Source of the DNA: UBA1172 sp002457135
GTDB taxonomy: Bacteria > Pseudomonadota > Alphaproteobacteria > Puniceispirillales > UBA1172
DNA: 64,000 nucleotides
Direction of reading: 5' to 3'
Assembly (NCBI GenBank): GCA_965660935.1
Contig: CBFIBR010000001.1
Coordinates: forward strand, 118,282-182,281
A program made the translations under genes and the position numbers. Within the stretch, counting starts at the first letter, position 1, and each line of letters starts with the position of its first letter. A model generated the notes under the pieces. That model was not told where the DNA came from. It did not search any database and worked only from the letters and a program-made list of their open reading frames with translations. This document shows positions 35,880 to 45,071 of the stretch, in pieces.

Positions 35880-36902
35880 ATGCGATCTCAATACGAAGGC
35901 GAAACCCTGTTTCCGCCAATAGCCCCTATAAAGACTGTCCGGCTCGAAACCGGTGACGGCCACCTGCTTTATGTTGAAGAAAGCGGCAACCCCCATGGTA
36001 TACCCGTGGTTTTTCTGCATGGCGGTCCCGGGGCCGGTATTTCCTCAATGCACCGGCGGCTGTTTGATCCGTCCCTGTTCAGGGTCATTCTGTTTGATCA
36101 GCGCGGTTCCGGCAAATCACGCCCGTTTGCGGAAACCCGCGATAACTCCACCTGGCACCTTGTTGATGATATTGAAATGATTCGCCAGCATTTTGGCATT
36201 GAGCAATGGATCATTTTTGGCGGATCATGGGGGTCAACCCTGGGGCTGGTTTATGGTATCCGCCATCCTGAACGGTGCCTTGGCTTTATCCTGCGGGGGA
36301 TTTTCCTTGGCACCGACAGTGAGGTGGACTGGTTCATGAACGGCATGGGGCAATTTTTCCCCGAGGCCTGGGACCGGTTCAGCCATTTCATCCCTGAAAC
36401 CGAACGCGGTGATCTGCTGACGGCGTATAGCCGCCGCCTGATGCAGGAAAGCCCGTCAATTGCCATCCCTGCGGCCGATGCCTGGTCATCCTATGAAAAT
36501 TCATGCTCAACCCTGCGGGCTGAATTGCGCGGCGGTGGCGGCAGGGTCGCGTTAAGCCTGGCCCGCCTCGAGGCGCATTATTTCAAGCATCACTGTTTTC
36601 TTGAGGATGAACCTATTCTTGAGAATATCCACCGCATTGGCCGTATCCCGTCGATCATCATTCAGGGCAGGCATGATGTGATCTGCCCGCCCCATACAGC
36701 CTCAACCCTCGCCAAGGCGTGGGACCAATCGGAGCTGGTGATGATTGAAGATGCAGGCCATTCGGCGTTTGAGCCGGGCGTGCTGAAGGCGTTGATAACA
36801 GCGCTCGGGCGCATGGCTCAACGCGTGTCCCAGCCTGTACCCGGACCTGAATCCCAGCACGCATCCCGGCACGCATCCGGGCCTGTATCCCGGTCCGAAT
36901 AG
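35880..36902 (+). CDS. pip: Prolyl iminopeptidase
   Basis: Alpha/beta-hydrolase (S33) releasing N-terminal proline. 340 residues: oxyanion HGGPGAG, nucleophile GGSWGSTL, acid GRHDVICP and His in DAGHSAFEPG. The last 23 residues are six degenerate tetrapeptide repeats (QPVP, GPES, QHAS, RHAS, GPVS, RSE-stop) made by a 12-bp DNA repeat, an extension outside the fold. Starts 9 bases after rpoH. Confidence 0.94.
   Translation: MRSQYEGETLFPPIAPIKTVRLETGDGHLLYVEESGNPHGIPVVFLHGGPGAGISSMHRRLFDPSLFRVILFDQRGSGKSRPFAETRDNSTWHLVDDIEMIRQHFGIEQWIIFGGSWGSTLGLVYGIRHPERCLGFILRGIFLGTDSEVDWFMNGMGQFFPEAWDRFSHFIPETERGDLLTAYSRRLMQESPSIAIPAADAWSSYENSCSTLRAELRGGGGRVALSLARLEAHYFKHHCFLEDEPILENIHRIGRIPSIIIQGRHDVICPPHTASTLAKAWDQSELVMIEDAGHSAFEPGVLKALITALGRMAQRVSQPVPGPESQHASRHASGPVSRSE
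36831..36902. repeat. 12-bp degenerate tandem repeat ending at the pip stop
   Basis: Six consecutive 12-base units from 36831 to 36902, all of the pattern (C/G)(A/G)GC(C/A)(T/C)G(T/C)ATCC-like; the third and fourth (CAGCACGCATCC, CGGCACGCATCC) differ by two bases. The final unit contains the TAG stop. Confidence 0.85.
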
Positions 36903-36999
36903 CCTATTAACCCTTCAGGACAGGATAAAATAGGCTTGCCCTTTGCGCCGTGGTGACGCAATAATTGGTCAACTTCTGATTGTTTTTTTGGTGTGTTCA

Positions 37000-37461
37000 A
37001 TGTCTGAAATAAAACCCGGTGCCAGCAAGAATTTTATGGTGACTAATAATAATGCAGTTGATGTTCATGTCGGCAAGCGGATACGTCAACGCAGAACGTT
37101 GCTCGGCCTCAGCCAGGACCAGCTCAGCGCAACGCTCAATATTACGTTCCAGCAGGTCCAGAAATACGAACGCGGGGCCAATCGTGTCAGTGCGTCCAGA
37201 CTCTGGGATATCAGCCAGATTCTTGATGTGGAAATCGGCTATTTCTTTGAGGATATGTCCGCTGAGACAATTGCGCGTTCACCCCGCCGGATGAGCGATG
37301 CCCCCAAGGTGGCCGAAACCCCTGATGATCAAATTGACCCCATGGCACGGCGTGAAACGCTTGAGCTGGTGCGGTCGTATTATTCCATCAAACGCACATC
37401 GGTGCGCAAAAAGGTTGCAGGCCTGGTCAAATCAATAGCCAGCACCCTTGATGACGCATAA
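37000..37461 (+). CDS. XRE-family transcription regulator
   Basis: 153 residues from ATG 37000. N-terminal helix-turn-helix of the lambda-Cro type (GKRIRQRRTLLGLSQDQLSA, FQQVQKYERGANRVSASRLW), then an EMDMS-like acidic stretch and a basic helical C-terminus. Common in alphaproteobacteria with no assigned target. A longer frame from 36943 (GTG) would add a hydrophobic start; ATG 37036 is another option. Lies 15 bases before xseB. Confidence 0.82.
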   Translation: MSEIKPGASKNFMVTNNNAVDVHVGKRIRQRRTLLGLSQDQLSATLNITFQQVQKYERGANRVSASRLWDISQILDVEIGYFFEDMSAETIARSPRRMSDAPKVAETPDDQIDPMARRETLELVRSYYSIKRTSVRKKVAGLVKSIASTLDDA

Positions 37462-37476
37462 AGGAAAGGTGAAATC

Positions 37477-37731
37477 ATGACCCAGGAAAGCAAGGCGATG
37501 AGTTTTGAGGAAGCCCTGAAACAGCTGGAGGCCATCGTTACCCAGCTTGAGCGTGGTGAAGTTTCGCTGGATGATGCCGTGGCGGCCTATGAAAAAGGGT
37601 CCATGCTCAAAAACCAGTGCCAGCAACGTCTGGATGAGGCACGCCTCAAGGTTGAACAGATCAGGGCCCAGCGCGGCAGCTCCAGCCCTGAAGGCACCGC
37701 CCCGTTTGATCCAGAGTCCGGCACCGCGTAA
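37477..37731 (+). CDS. xseB: Exonuclease VII small subunit
   Basis: 84 residues with the family helical hairpin SFEEALKQLEAIVTQLERGEVSLDDAVAAYEKG (shown as one region, residues 9-41) and a Pro/Ser tail. AAAGGAAAGG precedes the ATG. The large subunit xseA is not in the window. The TAA is directly followed by the ispA ATG; xseB-ispA-dxs is a standard proteobacterial operon. Confidence 0.95.
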   Translation: MTQESKAMSFEEALKQLEAIVTQLERGEVSLDDAVAAYEKGSMLKNQCQQRLDEARLKVEQIRAQRGSSSPEGTAPFDPESGTA

Positions 37732-38679
37732 ATGACCATCCTCCCATCGCAGCTCATGAGCGATGCTACCCGGACCGAGCAATGCCTGACCTCGGTTTTT
37801 GGCAAAACCGCTGATGCCACAGCCCCGCGCCTGATGGAAGCGATGGCGTATTCCGCGCTTAATGGCGGCAAGCGGATCAGGGCGGCCCTGGTGCTGGGCG
37901 CGGCGAGGCTGGCTATTGCCACGGCCAAACCTGATCTTTCAGATGTTGAAGAGGGGTTTGGGGATGAAGGGCAGGGCAGCCTGCGTGTTGCCGCTGCCTT
38001 TGAATGCCTGCACGCCTATTCCCTCATCCATGATGATCTGCCGGCCATGGATGACGCTGATACAAGGCGGGGCAAGCCATCGTGTCATGTTGCCTTTGAT
38101 GAAGCCACGGCGATTCTGGCGGGTGATGCGCTGCAATCGCTGGCGTTTGAATTGCTGGCAGACCCCCTGACCCACGCTGACCCCGGGGTTCGTGCATCGC
38201 TGGTGGTTGAGCTGGCATCCGCTTCAGGCGTTAATGGCATGGCGGGGGGCCAGATGCTTGATCTTGAGGCTGAAACCCGCGCCCTTGATATGGACGAAAC
38301 CAAGGTCATGCAGGCCATGAAAACAGGCGCGCTGATCCGTGCGGCGGTGCGGTCGGGCGGTCTGGTTGGCGGGGCTGATCCCGCGCTCATGACCGGGCTT
38401 GATACCTATGCTGTCAAGATCGGGCTGGCCTTCCAGATTGCTGATGACATCCTTGACCGTCAGGCCAGTGCCGAGGATCTGGGAAAGCCTGCGGGGCGTG
38501 ATGCCGAGGCTGGCAAGGCCAGTTTTGTCGATTTTCTCGGCATGGACGGGGCCATTGATGAGGCTGGCAAACTGGCCCGTGAGGCAGGCGAGGCCTTGCA
38601 TGCAACCACCTCATACTCTACACCTGAACTTGACTATTTGCTGGAATTGGCCAGTTTTATTATAAGGCGCGAGTTTTAA
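37732..38679 (+). CDS. ispA: Polyprenyl (farnesyl/geranylgeranyl) diphosphate synthase
   Basis: Chain-elongating prenyltransferase condensing IPP with allylic diphosphates. 315 residues; first Asp-rich motif DDLPAMDD at 101-108, preceded by the chain-length region AAFECLHAYSLIH, and second motif FQIADDILD. NGGKRIR binds IPP. Product length (C15 or C20) cannot be decided safely. Adjacent to xseB with no gap and followed by dxs after 61 bases. Confidence 0.94.
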   Translation: MTILPSQLMSDATRTEQCLTSVFGKTADATAPRLMEAMAYSALNGGKRIRAALVLGAARLAIATAKPDLSDVEEGFGDEGQGSLRVAAAFECLHAYSLIHDDLPAMDDADTRRGKPSCHVAFDEATAILAGDALQSLAFELLADPLTHADPGVRASLVVELASASGVNGMAGGQMLDLEAETRALDMDETKVMQAMKTGALIRAAVRSGGLVGGADPALMTGLDTYAVKIGLAFQIADDILDRQASAEDLGKPAGRDAEAGKASFVDFLGMDGAIDEAGKLAREAGEALHATTSYSTPELDYLLELASFIIRREF

Positions 38680-38740
38680 CGCTTGCCGTGAACAAAGGGG
38701 GCCAGAGGTGTTATCGGCCCGGGAGAGGAAGGATTGAGGC

Positions 38741-40657
38741 ATGAAAACGCCCTTGCTTGACAAGGTTGCATCCCCGGAAGCGTTGAGGACATTGCCTGAA
38801 ACCAGCCTCAGGACACTGGCGGATGAGCTGCGGGCAGAGACGATTGACGCTGTCTCGCGCACTGGCGGTCACCTCGGGGCCGGGCTTGGCGTGGTCGAAT
38901 TGACCGTTGCCCTGCATTACGTTTTCAATACCCCTTCAGACAAGCTGATCTGGGATGTCAGCCACCAGACCTATCCCCACAAGATTCTCACCGGTCGGCG
39001 TGACCGTATCCGCACCCTGCGTCAGGCAGGGGGGCTGTCCGGGTTCACGCGCCGTGATGAAAGCGAATTTGACCCGTTTGGCGCGGCGCATTCCTCCACC
39101 TCGATCTCGGCCGGGCTTGGCATGGCGGTGGCGCGTGACATCAAGGGCGAGGATTTCAACGTTGTCTCGGTCATCGGTGATGGTTCCATGAGCGCGGGCA
39201 TGGCGTATGAGGCCATGAACAACGCCGGCGGGCTGAAATCACGGATGGTGGTCATCCTCAACGATAATGAAATGTCGATTGCCCCGGCGGTTGGTGCGCT
39301 CAGCAATTACCTCAGCCACCTGATTTCATCACGCCCGTTTCATTCGATCAGGGAGCTGGCGAAACAGGTTGCCAGCCGTTTCCCGGCCGAATTTGAACGC
39401 ACCGCCAAGCGGGCCGAGGAAATGGCGCGCGGCATTGTCGGCAGCAGCACCATTTTCTCCCAGCTCGGGTTTTTCTATATCGGCCCTGTTGATGGTCATG
39501 ATCTGGATCAGCTGGTGCCGATCTTGCGCAACCTCAAAAATGGCCCCAATCGCGGCCCTGTGCTGTTGCATGTGGTCACCGAAAAGGGCAGGGGCCATCC
39601 CTTTGCGGGTGAGAGCGGGGAGAAATACCACGCTGTGCCGCAATTTGACGTTATCACCGGTGAGCATAAGAAAAAGTCATCCAACGCTGTCAGCTACACC
39701 GGCGCCTTTACCGACCAGCTGATCAAGGAAGCCGAAAAGGACCCGTCGATCGTGGCGGTGACGGCGGCCATGCCATCAGGCACCGGGCTGGATAAATTCG
39801 GCAAGCGTTTCCCGCGCCGCTGTTTTGATGTTGGTATTGCCGAACAGCATGCCGTGACTTTCGCCGCCGGTCTCGCCACTGAGGGGATGAAGCCGTTTGC
39901 CGCGCTCTATTCCACCTTCCTGCAACGCGGGTATGATCAGGTTGTCCATGATGTCGCCTTGCAGAAACTGCCGGTGCGTTTCGCCATTGACCGGGCCGGG
40001 CTGGTCGGGGCTGACGGGGCAACCCATGTCGGGGCCTATGATCTGGCCTTTCTGTCCTGCCTGCCCAATATGACGATCATGGCCCCGTCTGATGAGGCGG
40101 AGCTGACGCGTGTTGTTGCGACGGCTGCTGCCTTTGATGAAGGGCCTTCCGCCTTCCGTTACCCGAGGGGTGAGGGGACGGGATGTTCCATCCCCGATAC
40201 GCCCGGGCTGCTCGAAATCGGCAAGGGCCGCATTGTTCGTGAAGGCGAAAAACTGGCTATCCTTTCGCTTGGTACCCGCTTGCAGGATGCGCTGCTGGCC
40301 GCGGATCAGCTTGATCAGGCCGGTGCCTCTATCACCGTGGCCGATGCCCGCTTTGCCAAGCCTCTCGATACCGCGCTGATTGACCGGCTGTGGCGTGACC
40401 ATGACGGCATTATCCTGATTGAGGAAGGCAGTGCAGGCGGTTTTGCCGCCCATGTCATGCAATACCTCGCCAACAGGGGCCAGCTTGATAATGGCAAGAT
40501 GCTCCGCGCCCTGACCCTGCCAGATCGCATGATTGACCATGACAGCCAGTCGGGTCAGCTGGCGGATGCCGGGCTGGACAGTGCCGGGATCATCGCTGTT
40601 GCCGCCCCGATGCTGGGTGTTGATCCGGCCGGGGTTATCAACGCGCTTCAGGGCTGA
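38741..40657 (+). CDS. dxs: 1-deoxy-D-xylulose-5-phosphate synthase
   Basis: First enzyme of the MEP pathway: thiamine diphosphate-dependent condensation of pyruvate and glyceraldehyde 3-phosphate. 638 residues with DVSHQTYPHKILTGR, the ThDP motif GDGSMSAGMAYEAMNN, KGRGHPFAG, and the transketolase Pyr domain (FDVGIAEQHAVTFAAG). GAGGAAGGA lies ahead of the ATG. Feeds ispA here and ispH at 1.9 kb. Confidence 0.98.
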   Translation: MKTPLLDKVASPEALRTLPETSLRTLADELRAETIDAVSRTGGHLGAGLGVVELTVALHYVFNTPSDKLIWDVSHQTYPHKILTGRRDRIRTLRQAGGLSGFTRRDESEFDPFGAAHSSTSISAGLGMAVARDIKGEDFNVVSVIGDGSMSAGMAYEAMNNAGGLKSRMVVILNDNEMSIAPAVGALSNYLSHLISSRPFHSIRELAKQVASRFPAEFERTAKRAEEMARGIVGSSTIFSQLGFFYIGPVDGHDLDQLVPILRNLKNGPNRGPVLLHVVTEKGRGHPFAGESGEKYHAVPQFDVITGEHKKKSSNAVSYTGAFTDQLIKEAEKDPSIVAVTAAMPSGTGLDKFGKRFPRRCFDVGIAEQHAVTFAAGLATEGMKPFAALYSTFLQRGYDQVVHDVALQKLPVRFAIDRAGLVGADGATHVGAYDLAFLSCLPNMTIMAPSDEAELTRVVATAAAFDEGPSAFRYPRGEGTGCSIPDTPGLLEIGKGRIVREGEKLAILSLGTRLQDALLAADQLDQAGASITVADARFAKPLDTALIDRLWRDHDGIILIEEGSAGGFAAHVMQYLANRGQLDNGKMLRALTLPDRMIDHDSQSGQLADAGLDSAGIIAVAAPMLGVDPAGVINALQG

Positions 40658-40663
40658 ACCCCC

Positions 40664-41446
40664 GTGACTGGACAGGGCAAGAAACCTGCCCGTGAGCGGC
40701 TTGACGTTATCCTCCATTCAAAGGGTCTGGCCCCGAGCCGTGAGAAAGCCCAGGCCATGATCCTCGCCGGGCTGGTGATGAGCGGTGACCAGCGATTGAC
40801 CAAGGCCGGGGTCAAATACCCTGTTGATATCGACCTTGCGGTGAAGGGGAAGGAACACCCCTATGTGTCGCGTGGCGGGCTGAAACTGGCCGCCGCGCTT
40901 GATCATTTCAGTGATATTGACCTCACCCGTGCAACCGCCATTGATGTCGGCTCCAGCACCGGCGGGTTTACCGATGTTCTGCTGCGGGCAGGGGCTGAAC
41001 GGGTTTACGCGGTTGATGTCGGTCACGGCCAGCTTGACTGGGGGCTGCGCAACGATGATCGCGTGGTGGTCATGGAAAAAACAAATGCCCGCCACCTGAC
41101 GGAGGAGCTGATCCCCGAGGTCGCTGATATCGTGGTCTGTGATGCGTCTTTTATCTCATTGATGAAAGTGCTTCCGGCCAGTCTTGAACGCCTCAGGCCA
41201 GGCGGGGTGCTGGCGGCGCTCATCAAGCCGCAGTTTGAAGTCGGTAAAGGCCAGGTCGGCAAGGGCGGGGTAGTGCGTGATCCTGCCCTGCATCAGGCGG
41301 TTCAGGATACCATCAGGGGCTGGCTGGCTGATGATCTGGGCTGGCAGGTGCGCGGCATTGTTCCGTCACCCATCACCGGCCCCGAAGGCAACAAGGAATT
41401 CATCATCGTGGCGGTGAAACCGGTTCAGGTGCCTGATCTGGCCTGA
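40664..41446 (+). CDS. TlyA-family rRNA 2'-O-methyltransferase/hemolysin-like
   Basis: 260 residues: N-terminal S4 RNA-binding domain (ERLDVILHSKGLAPSREKAQ) and a C-terminal FtsJ-like Rossmann methyltransferase (AIDVGSSTGGFTDVLLRAGA, CDASFISL, LIKPQFEVGK). TlyA members methylate 16S/23S rRNA. GTG start 6 bases after dxs. The TGA stop is directly followed by the convergent aroC stop. Confidence 0.92.
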   Translation: MTGQGKKPARERLDVILHSKGLAPSREKAQAMILAGLVMSGDQRLTKAGVKYPVDIDLAVKGKEHPYVSRGGLKLAAALDHFSDIDLTRATAIDVGSSTGGFTDVLLRAGAERVYAVDVGHGQLDWGLRNDDRVVVMEKTNARHLTEELIPEVADIVVCDASFISLMKVLPASLERLRPGGVLAALIKPQFEVGKGQVGKGGVVRDPALHQAVQDTIRGWLADDLGWQVRGIVPSPITGPEGNKEFIIVAVKPVQVPDLA

Positions 41447-42574
41447 TTATTGGCCAAGCGGCCCGCATTGCGCCTCATGCCGCATCAACTGATCAGCCAG
41501 CACAACCGCCATCATGGCCTCACCGATCGGCACGGCACGGATACCCACGCACGGGTCATGGCGGCCCTTGGTCACAACCTCGGTCTCGCGGCCATCATCG
41601 GTGATGGTCTGGCGCGGGGTCAGGATCGAACTGGTGGGCTTGACGACAAACCGGCAGGTGATGGGCTGGCCGCTCGAAATCCCGCCCAGAATGCCGCCGG
41701 AATGGTTGGAGGAAAACACCGGCTTGCCATCATCGTCGAGCCTGATTTCATCCCCTGCCTCAACCCCCGGGATATGGGCCAGATCAAAGCCTGAGCCGAT
41801 TTCGACACCCTTGACGGCGTTGATGGACATCATCGCCGAGGCCAGCTCGGAATCGAGCTTGTTGTAGATCGGCCCGCCTATACCGGCCGGAATGCCATCG
41901 GCCACAATTTCAATAACCGCACCGGCCGAAGACCCGGCCTTGCGTGTTTCATCGAGGAAATTTTCCCACACCGGCACGATTTCAGGATCGGGGGCAAAGA
42001 ACGGGTTGTTTTCGCATTCGGGCCAGTGCCAGTTGTCACGATTGATCCGGTGCGGGCCGATCTGGGTAACCGCACCGCGAACCTGAACACCGGTACTGAT
42101 TTTCTGATCCCCGATTTTATGAGCCTCAATTTTATGATTAAGGATGAGTCGGGCAATCGCCCCGGCCGCCACCCGTGATGCGGTCTCACGGGCTGAGGAC
42201 CGGCCACCGCCGCGATAGTCACGAATGCCGTATTTGGCCATATAGGTGAAATCGGCGTGGCCCGGGCGGTAGGTGTTGGCGATATCGCCATAATCCTTGG
42301 ATCGCTGGTCGGTGTTTTCGATCATCAGCATGATCGGGGTGCCTGTGGTCACGCCCTCGAAAACCCCGGACAGGATTTTGACCTGATCGGCCTCCCGCCT
42401 CTGGGTCACGAAACGTGATGTCCCGGGCTTGCGGCGATCGAGGAAGGGCTGGATATCCTCTTCGGAAAGCGGCAGGCGAGGCGGCACACCATCGACAATA
42501 CAGCCAATGGCCGGACCGTGGCTCTCACCAAAGGTCGTAAACCGGAAAAGCGTGCCGAAACTGTTGTCTGCCAT
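41447..42574 (-). CDS. aroC: Chorismate synthase
   Basis: FMN-dependent last step of the shikimate pathway. 375 residues with all three family signatures: GESHGPAIGCIVDG, GGGRSSARETASRVAAGA and the late RHDPCVGIRAVPIGEAM. Start ATG lies 3 bases after the fabI stop: fabI-aroC operon, as in other alphaproteobacteria. Tail-to-tail with tlyA with no gap. Confidence 0.97.
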   Translation of the reverse strand: MADNSFGTLFRFTTFGESHGPAIGCIVDGVPPRLPLSEEDIQPFLDRRKPGTSRFVTQRREADQVKILSGVFEGVTTGTPIMLMIENTDQRSKDYGDIANTYRPGHADFTYMAKYGIRDYRGGGRSSARETASRVAAGAIARLILNHKIEAHKIGDQKISTGVQVRGAVTQIGPHRINRDNWHWPECENNPFFAPDPEIVPVWENFLDETRKAGSSAGAVIEIVADGIPAGIGGPIYNKLDSELASAMMSINAVKGVEIGSGFDLAHIPGVEAGDEIRLDDDGKPVFSSNHSGGILGGISSGQPITCRFVVKPTSSILTPRQTITDDGRETEVVTKGRHDPCVGIRAVPIGEAMMAVVLADQLMRHEAQCGPLGQ

Positions 42575-42577
42575 GGC

Positions 42578-43390
42578 TTAGACCACCGAAATATCCGGTG
42601 CGTCCACGGCCTTCATCCCGACAACATGATAACCACAATCAACGTGATGGGTTTCACCCGAAACCCCGCTGGACATATCGGACAGGAGGTAAACACCGGC
42701 ACCGCCGACATCATCAAGCGTCACGTTGCGTTTCAGCGGTGAGTTGTATTCGTTCCATTTGAGGATATAGCGGAAATCACCGATCCCCGAGGCGGCAAGG
42801 GTTTTCATCGGCCCTGCCGACAACCCGTTGACGCGGATATTGCGGCCACCCAGATCGACGGCGAGATAACGCACCGATGCCTCCAGGGCGGCCTTGGCAA
42901 CGCCCATGACGTTGTAATGCGGCATGACGCGCTCAGCCCCGTAATAGGTCAGGGTGAGCATGGAGCCGCCATCGTTCATGATCGCCGCCGCCCTGCGGGC
43001 CAGCGCGGTGAACGAATAGACCGAAATATCCATGGTCCGCATGAAATTGTCACGGCTGGTATCGACATAGCCGCCTTTCAGTTCTTCCTTGTCGGAATAG
43101 GCGATGGCGTGAACGAGGAAATCAATCTTGCCCCATTCCTTTTCCAGCGTTTCAAAGACGCTGTCCATGCTGGCTTCATCGGTGACATCACATGGCATGA
43201 CCAGTGATGAGCCTACCTTTTCAGCCAGCGGGCGAACACGTTTTTCCAGCGCTTCCCCCTGAAAGGTGAAGGCGAGTTCTGCCCCGGCCTGGTGCGCCGC
43301 ATTGGCGATGCCCCAGCCGATCGACCGGTCATTGGCAACGCCCATGACAAGACCACGCTTGCCGCTCATGAGGTTTGAAGATTGTGACAT
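42578..43390 (-). CDS. fabI: Enoyl-[acyl-carrier-protein] reductase FabI
   Basis: NADH-dependent last step of fatty-acid elongation. 270 residues of the short-chain dehydrogenase fold with FabI features: GVANDRSIGWGIA nucleotide site, HAIAYS, and the Y-x6-Y-x(n)-K active site in TYYGAERVMPHYNVMGVAKAAL. C-terminal about 12 residues (VDAPDISVV) extend past the core. The 200 bases upstream (43391-43590) contain the promoter region; no consensus stands out. Confidence 0.96.
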   Translation of the reverse strand: MSQSSNLMSGKRGLVMGVANDRSIGWGIANAAHQAGAELAFTFQGEALEKRVRPLAEKVGSSLVMPCDVTDEASMDSVFETLEKEWGKIDFLVHAIAYSDKEELKGGYVDTSRDNFMRTMDISVYSFTALARRAAAIMNDGGSMLTLTYYGAERVMPHYNVMGVAKAALEASVRYLAVDLGGRNIRVNGLSAGPMKTLAASGIGDFRYILKWNEYNSPLKRNVTLDDVGGAGVYLLSDMSSGVSGETHHVDCGYHVVGMKAVDAPDISVV

Positions 43391-43590
43391 TGTACACTCT
43401 ATTTTAATTGCACATTCTAAACGAATAGGCTTGGTTCCGCCAACCTGCGGATAACAGGTATAATCCTACAGACGTGCAGTGTACCCTGCAAGTCCCTGAG
43501 GGCAAGCCCCATAGAACAAGACCCAAAGGGCAAAACTTGGAGGGCAAGATTCGGAGAGAGGGAATGATTGTTGATTAATGGATCATCCAG

Positions 43591-44136
43591 TCAGTCGATG
43601 CTGTAGGTTGTCTGCATCCGGATATTGATTTCATCACCATTGTCATAGGACCGCTTGGATTTGAGCGAGACAAATTGCCCGTCAATATCAATGCCGAGCC
43701 TGTAGCCGGTGATTTCCTCAATCCGTTCTTCACGGACAACCTGACGGATCTTGCAGACTTCCTGCTGGCGATAGCCGACGATTTCACCACCGCGCTTGTT
43801 TTTCTTGACGTGTTCACGGCCAATCAATGCGCCGGTCACTGCACCGATTGTACCGGCACCATCACCCTTGCTGACGGCATTACCCACGGCAGAACCGAGC
43901 AATCCACCGATGATCAGCCCATCCAGTTCCTTGCCGCCCTTCTTTTCAGAATAAACAGGCACTTCCTCGGTCTGGCAGACGTTTTCTTCGGTCGGGGTTT
44001 TGCGAATATAGGTGTTTGTCAGCACCTCAACCGTTTCAACCTTGCCAATGACGGTTTTCACGGTTGTCTGGCTCGCCATGGCGGAGACAGGCATAAGCAA
44101 TGCAGCGGAAACAATGGCCAATGTCAGCTTTTTCAT
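43591..44136 (-). CDS. Exported glycine-zipper 2TM protein
   Basis: 181 residues with signal peptide ending SAMAS, then a glycine-zipper membrane-inserting segment (IIGGLLGSAVGNAVSKGDG, GTIGAVTGALIG) as in the rickettsial 17-kDa antigen group, and a Lys/Arg/Glu-rich C-terminus containing two cysteines. No lipobox. Strong AGGAGC ribosome site ahead of the ATG. Function unknown; envelope-associated. Confidence 0.83.
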   Translation of the reverse strand: MKKLTLAIVSAALLMPVSAMASQTTVKTVIGKVETVEVLTNTYIRKTPTEENVCQTEEVPVYSEKKGGKELDGLIIGGLLGSAVGNAVSKGDGAGTIGAVTGALIGREHVKKNKRGGEIVGYRQQEVCKIRQVVREERIEEITGYRLGIDIDGQFVSLKSKRSYDNGDEINIRMQTTYSID

Positions 44137-44326
44137 TGTTGAGCTCCTGATAAAGAGAGAATCACCATTAATTATATAGTTCCTTTTTGTGGCAAAGTCA
44201 TGGCCGGATGAAAAACTGTTGCCCCGGAACAGCCCGCTTTAAAGCCCCCCGCCTCGAGGGGCAGCACGGGCTTGGCAATCCAGCCCGGACACCCTATGTA
44301 GAAGGCTGAACCAAAGGACCAAAGCC

Positions 44327-44914
44327 ATGTTTGACCCCAGCAATGAAAACCCGTTTCATCTCCTTGACCAATGGATTGAGGATGCCACCGAGACCGAGAT
44401 CAATGACCCCAACGCCATTGCCCTTGCCTCAATTTCCGATGAAGGCTGGCCCTCGGTACGGATGGTCCTGATGAAGGGGCGCGATGACAGCGCGGTCCAT
44501 TTCTACACCAATTACACCAGCCGCAAGGCCGCCGAGCTGGATGCCACCGGCCGGGCCGCGCTGTGTTTCCACTGGAAATCGCGGCGGCGGCAGATCAGGA
44601 TGGTGGGTGAGGTCAGCCGGCTTGATGACCAGACCTCCGATGCGTATTACCAGTCACGCCCCTATGGCAGCCGTATCGGTGCCTGGGCCTCGGATCAGTC
44701 GAGCGTCCTTGATACAAGGGAAACCTTGCAAAATCTGGTCAGTGAAACCGAAAAAACCTACCCTGAAAACCCGCCGAGACCGCCGTATTGGGGCGGTTAT
44801 CGCCTGGTTCCCCATGAATTTGAATTCTGGCAGGATGGCGAATTTCGCCTGCATGACCGCTTCCGCTTTCTGAAACAGGGCGATGATTGGGTCGTGGACC
44901 GGCTCTATCCCTGA
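44327..44914 (+). CDS. pdxH: Pyridoxamine 5'-phosphate oxidase
   Basis: FMN oxidase making pyridoxal 5'-phosphate. 195 residues with RMVLMKGRD, FYTNYTSRKAAEL, HWKSRRRQIRM, SRPYGSRIGAWAS and the C-terminal RPPYWGGYRLVP and RLYP. The ATG lies in the divergent gap opposite the glycine-zipper gene. Followed by a hairpin at 44954. Confidence 0.96.
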   Translation: MFDPSNENPFHLLDQWIEDATETEINDPNAIALASISDEGWPSVRMVLMKGRDDSAVHFYTNYTSRKAAELDATGRAALCFHWKSRRRQIRMVGEVSRLDDQTSDAYYQSRPYGSRIGAWASDQSSVLDTRETLQNLVSETEKTYPENPPRPPYWGGYRLVPHEFEFWQDGEFRLHDRFRFLKQGDDWVVDRLYP

Positions 44915-44953
44915 TGCGTGACCCCTGCGGCTAGGGGATTCTGACACGATTTG

Positions 44954-44995
44954 GTCGTTTGATGGGTAATTTTTACTCATGAAAACGACTATTTT
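44954..44995 (+). terminator. Candidate terminator hairpin after pdxH
   Basis: GTCGTTT-g-ATGgGTAA (44954-44969) pairs with TTACtCAT-ga-AAACGAC (44973-44989) around TTT, with one small bulge and one G-T pair, followed by TATTTTTG. AT-rich stem, so weaker than the acnA or atp terminators. It also lies 80 bases before the dehydrogenase gene and could act as a regulatory leader instead. Confidence 0.6.
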
Positions 44996-45071
44996 TGATT
45001 CAGAATGAAGCCCTCTTCTATCCGGTGTTGATAGCCTTGGGCTCTATCCTTTCATGCTTGAACGGGGGTTG

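Noticed and set aside
43495..43558. GGGCAAG-like repeated words upstream of fabI
   Set aside because: Spacing and sequence are too irregular to call a tandem repeat with confidence.
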